From Chryseobacterium shigense (GTDB lineage: Bacteria; Bacteroidota; Bacteroidia; Flavobacteriales; Weeksellaceae), in the NCBI RefSeq assembly GCF_900156575.1, contig NZ_FTNY01000002.1:558001-622000 (forward strand): a DNA stretch of 64,000 nt, in the 5' to 3' direction. Shown piece after piece: positions 61,133 through 64,000 of this stretch. Made by a program: the position numbers and the translations under genes. The notes under the pieces were generated by a model. The model searched no databases and was not told the origin of the DNA. It worked only from the letters and a program-made list of their open reading frames with translations. Numbering within the stretch: the stretch's first letter is position 1; each line of letters opens with the position of its first letter.

Positions 61133-63563
61133 CTGTCCATGCTGGTTTTTCTTCTCCTTTCAAATGGTGTCCTAACCATTCCATCGTTTTTTGAAAAAGA
61201 TCCTTTGAACTCGACCTGGAAGCTATATAATGTCCTTCCTCTGGATATATGAGCAATGTAGCCTCTTTTTTATTTCGCTTAAGTCCGATATAAAATTCCA
61301 TCGATTGCCCCCACTCAACATTCAGATCTTTTTTTCCTGTCCATAACAAAATGGGTCTTGAAACATTTTCCACATAATAAATTGGATTATTGCGGAAATA
61401 AAGTTCCTTATTTTCCAAAAAAGAAGTTTTTAAATTAAATTGTCCGTTTTCATACTGCCAATAAAGCGGACTCATATAATGAAAACTCATTGAAAAATAG
61501 GATCGAACAATATCACTATATCCTGAACCTGCTATATAGGTTGCAAATCGATTTGAATGGGTTGCAATAAAATTGGTGATGTATCCTCCGTGCGAATGAC
61601 CAATCATCCCTATCTTATCAAAATCTATTGAATTGTAACTACTTATTGCATCAAGAGATTTATTCACGCAGTCCAGTGCCGATATGCCTGTTCCCCGTTT
61701 ATCAAAAACAATGTCAGGCATATAAACGAAATATCCTTGTTCCAAAAGAGATCGAATATCAAAGCCTTCAGTTATATTTTGTTCCAAAAATACCGGATAT
61801 TCATTGCGTTTGTCACTTTGTATCTCATACACATGGACGATCAATGGATAGCGTTCAGATGGAATATAATTGAGAGGATAATGCAATGTCCCTTTAAGAT
61901 TAGCATGCTCACTGTTTTGATAATGAATGGTTTCTATTCGAAAATCCGCTTGTGCCTTATCCCCTCTATTTGACTGATAAACTACTTTCTTTTTTTCTGA
62001 CCTGCTCAAAGTGATCAACTGCTTAGGCAGATTATAGTTTTCTTCTGTAAAAACGTAACTGTTTTTTGAAATATCAGTTTTCTGATAAACCAGTTTTGAA
62101 GTGGTAGTTTTAATCAGAGGTAAATATTTTGTATTGGTTTTCTCATAAAATGATTTCACTAACGTAGATGGATCATAAACTTCAAACATAAAACTATTCT
62201 CATTAAGGCCTCGGCTACGAAAATTGATTTCTAAAAGGTAATTTAGAAAATTACCTGAATAGTCATAGGTAAGAATCTTGTAAATTCCCGGTTCATCTCT
62301 GTAACTGAGTTTAAGATGATCTGTTTTTATATCGTATTCCCAAAGTCCCTCCGATCCGTCAAATATGATCTTGTTATTTTTTGTAAAATAGACATTGGCA
62401 AAAGAGTTATCATTAATCTCTGCATATTTTAACGTATTAATATTTAACAGTTTCCAAAATTTATTTTTTTTATAAATTATATACTGACCACCCGGCGAGT
62501 AAAAAGCGATTTCTTTTATCGTATCAACATATTCAAGTTCTTCGTTTCTTTGATCAAATCTGTAAACTTTTGATGAAACCTGTTTTGTCGTATAATCCTG
62601 CATTTCGGAAAAACTAAACGTCAGAAAATACTTGTCATTATTGATATCTACGACTCTCTCCAGGTTCTTAGCTCCCAACTTAAGAATCTTTTTTTCTTCT
62701 GGCAGCCAAAGAAATTGATCTGGTACAGTATTTTTAAATTTATGTATAAGATTGTTATCTGATGTTAACCAGACTTCAGGATCAGAAGACTGTCTTTTGA
62801 CCTTGGTCTTTTCCGTACTGATCATAATGCTTCCATCACTTCTTTGGTATCCGGTAGCAGAATTAAATTGGGGCTCTAGTACTTGTGCAAACTTGAATGT
62901 TTTTTTTGATACCCCATTATAATATACAATGTCTTGAATGTTTCCATCTTTTTTTTCAAAAATCAGTAAAGAATGATTTTTGAGAAACTTTACGCTCAAT
63001 ATTGTATGAGGTGTTTTGTACAAAGGTCCAATCCCACTTTTTTTTAGCTCAACCAGGTCATTCTCATTTCCATCTTTAACTTGCATAAGAATCGTATCAT
63101 CATGAAAAAAGACTTTTGAAACTAATCCGATCGTATCCAGTAACTGTTCATTTTTCAAGTCATAGACCTTGACTGTGTCATAACTGTATAGTGCCAATAA
63201 ATGATCTTTAGGGATCATACCAAAGCTTTGACATGCAGGTAAGTCCCACTGTTTATTTTTAATATAATCAAAAACTTCTGTATGGTCATTATACTTCAAA
63301 ACCAATCGGTCGCTACTCCATTTATGATCTTTAACTTTTACTTTCTGATATAGCTTGGCGGGATTGTCTCGATTGACGATCACTAGCGTGTCACTGTTGT
63401 TATCATATACTTTGTAAAATGCCAGCCACTTGCCGTCTAATGAAGTATCTTTCAGATTAATGTTATAGTTATCATATTTTTCTCTCGATGCCATTTCACT
63501 TTTCTCCTGAGAAAATACTTGCTGGATTAAGAAAAACAATATGAATATTAAAAAAGTTTTCAT
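61128..63563 (-). CDS. S9-family (prolyl oligopeptidase-like) secreted peptidase
   Basis: The 811-residue protein has a signal peptide (residues 1-18, ending VFSQ) and an N-terminal beta-propeller-like half (about 20-540). A C-terminal alpha/beta-hydrolase domain follows, with the catalytic triad Ser657 (GHSHGGY), Asp746 (GKKDLNV) and His778 (EEGHYIA). Such enzymes trim short peptides in the periplasm. Its start overlaps the stop of the SusD-like gene by one base (TGATG), so uptake and cleavage of a peptide or protein are probably linked. Confidence 0.9.
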   Translation of the reverse strand: MKTFLIFILFFLIQQVFSQEKSEMASREKYDNYNINLKDTSLDGKWLAFYKVYDNNSDTLVIVNRDNPAKLYQKVKVKDHKWSSDRLVLKYNDHTEVFDYIKNKQWDLPACQSFGMIPKDHLLALYSYDTVKVYDLKNEQLLDTIGLVSKVFFHDDTILMQVKDGNENDLVELKKSGIGPLYKTPHTILSVKFLKNHSLLIFEKKDGNIQDIVYYNGVSKKTFKFAQVLEPQFNSATGYQRSDGSIMISTEKTKVKRQSSDPEVWLTSDNNLIHKFKNTVPDQFLWLPEEKKILKLGAKNLERVVDINNDKYFLTFSFSEMQDYTTKQVSSKVYRFDQRNEELEYVDTIKEIAFYSPGGQYIIYKKNKFWKLLNINTLKYAEINDNSFANVYFTKNNKIIFDGSEGLWEYDIKTDHLKLSYRDEPGIYKILTYDYSGNFLNYLLEINFRSRGLNENSFMFEVYDPSTLVKSFYEKTNTKYLPLIKTTTSKLVYQKTDISKNSYVFTEENYNLPKQLITLSRSEKKKVVYQSNRGDKAQADFRIETIHYQNSEHANLKGTLHYPLNYIPSERYPLIVHVYEIQSDKRNEYPVFLEQNITEGFDIRSLLEQGYFVYMPDIVFDKRGTGISALDCVNKSLDAISSYNSIDFDKIGMIGHSHGGYITNFIATHSNRFATYIAGSGYSDIVRSYFSMSFHYMSPLYWQYENGQFNLKTSFLENKELYFRNNPIYYVENVSRPILLWTGKKDLNVEWGQSMEFYIGLKRNKKEATLLIYPEEGHYIASRSSSKDLFQKTMEWLGHHLKGEEKPAWTE

Positions 63564-64000
63564 CAGTACCCGAAATTTTGTGGATTAAGATTTGGATTAA
63601 TGACCAGTTCTTTTTCCGGAATAGGAAAAGCACTGTGAAAAGTTTTCCAGCTGGGTTTTGTTAGAGGAAGCAAGGTTAATTTTTTAAATCTTTTTAGATC
63701 ATAGAATCGATGACCCATTTCTGCAAAAAACTCATGTCTTGATTCTTCCATAATTTTATCAATGACCCCATCTTTTGAAAGACCAAAAGGTAATGGACTA
63801 AGTCCTGCTCGCTGTCTGATTTTGTCAACAGCTGCTTTAGCTTCAGGTAGTTTATTCTGTTGAGCCATGCATTCAGCATATAAAAGATATGCTTCCTCAA
63901 TTCTTAATATGACGGAGTCTTCGGTCGAATTGGCATTGACAGGATTCTTATACTTCATCGGACGGAAATAGGTTTTCTGATTGATTACAGTAGCTAGTAT
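63563..64000 (-). CDS. SusD/RagB-type nutrient-binding outer-membrane lipoprotein, C-terminal part
   Basis: The frame is open through the window edge, so only the last 145 residues are visible. RIEEAYLLYAECMAQQNKL, then KAAVDKIRQRAGL and SRHEFFAEMGHRFYDLKRF, are the classical SusD C-terminal signature. The gene would be preceded outside the window by a SusC-type TonB receptor. It is coupled to the S9 peptidase gene, which suggests import of peptides rather than glycans. Confidence 0.88.
   Translation of the reverse strand: MLATVINQKTYFRPMKYKNPVNANSTEDSVILRIEEAYLLYAECMAQQNKLPEAKAAVDKIRQRAGLSPLPFGLSKDGVIDKIMEESRHEFFAEMGHRFYDLKRFKKLTLLPLTKPSWKTFHSAFPIPEKELVINPNLNPQNFGY

Noticed and set aside
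1..64000. Insertion sequences, transposases, rRNA or tRNA genes
   Set aside because: No DDE transposase, IS-end pair, rRNA stretch or cloverleaf was recognised by eye; short or decayed elements could be missed without a search.

Overview
The window looks like a large part of a conjugative plasmid from a Bacteroidota host, most likely a flavobacterium of the Chryseobacterium/Elizabethkingia group (Weeksellaceae). The evidence is the strongly AT-rich sequence, Bacteroidota-type promoters (TTTG-N17-TAnnTTTG, seen twice with perfect spacing), short MKK...AQ signal peptides, the TraE/F/G/J/K/M/N conjugation set of the phylum, PRTRC genes, RteC, a SusD-type protein and DUF6520/DUF6876/DUF6428-type proteins. 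A Rep_3-type initiator beside an iteron array argues for a plasmid rather than a purely integrative element. The host genus and the plasmid state are inferences.

Layout. 1-24.1 kb (all minus strand) is the conjugation module. It reads from the relaxosome (mobA/mobB) through a ParA-like TraA, TraE, TraF, the VirB4-like TraG, three secreted or envelope subunits, TraJ, TraK, TraL-like, TraM and TraN, to the VirD4-like coupling protein, an M23 peptidase and a giant TOPRIM/adenine methylase/helicase protein cut by the window edge. 24.1-25.6 kb carries a small lipoprotein and a YadA-head-like surface protein. 26-34.2 kb is a heavy-metal resistance block: a Zn/Cd P-type ATPase, a CzcB-type adaptor and a CzcA-CzcC fusion. 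34.3-37.9 kb (plus strand) is an arsenic operon with arsR, DUF6428, a GNAT enzyme, a metallophosphoesterase, gcvH and acr3.

38-45.2 kb is an accessory zone. It holds a two-gene module whose large protein has a TPR / GreA-B C-terminal-like / PIN-like layout, a predicted conflict (defence) system. It also holds small secreted proteins and a DUF6876 protein. Three related double-hairpin repeats each sit just behind a plus-strand cargo gene, like a cassette array. 45.2-49.9 kb is a PRTRC cluster with an SSB. A 122-bp repeat carrying a consensus promoter lies on both sides of the 43.6-50.2 kb segment. 50.5-56.9 kb is the replication and control region: a histone H1-like protein, an AAA ATPase, a TOPRIM primase-like protein, iterons, Rep, two DnaD-like proteins, DUF3853, an excisionase-like HTH protein and RteC. 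56.9-64 kb is an AraC/TPR regulator facing a lipoprotein/MauE/DUF6520 operon across a nested 44-bp palindrome, followed by an S9 peptidase coupled to a SusD-like gene.

The strongest leads are the J-domain embedded in the TraG ATPase, the TPR/Gre/PIN module and its small partner, and the cassette-like double-hairpin repeats. No rRNA, tRNA, CRISPR array or transposase was recognised.
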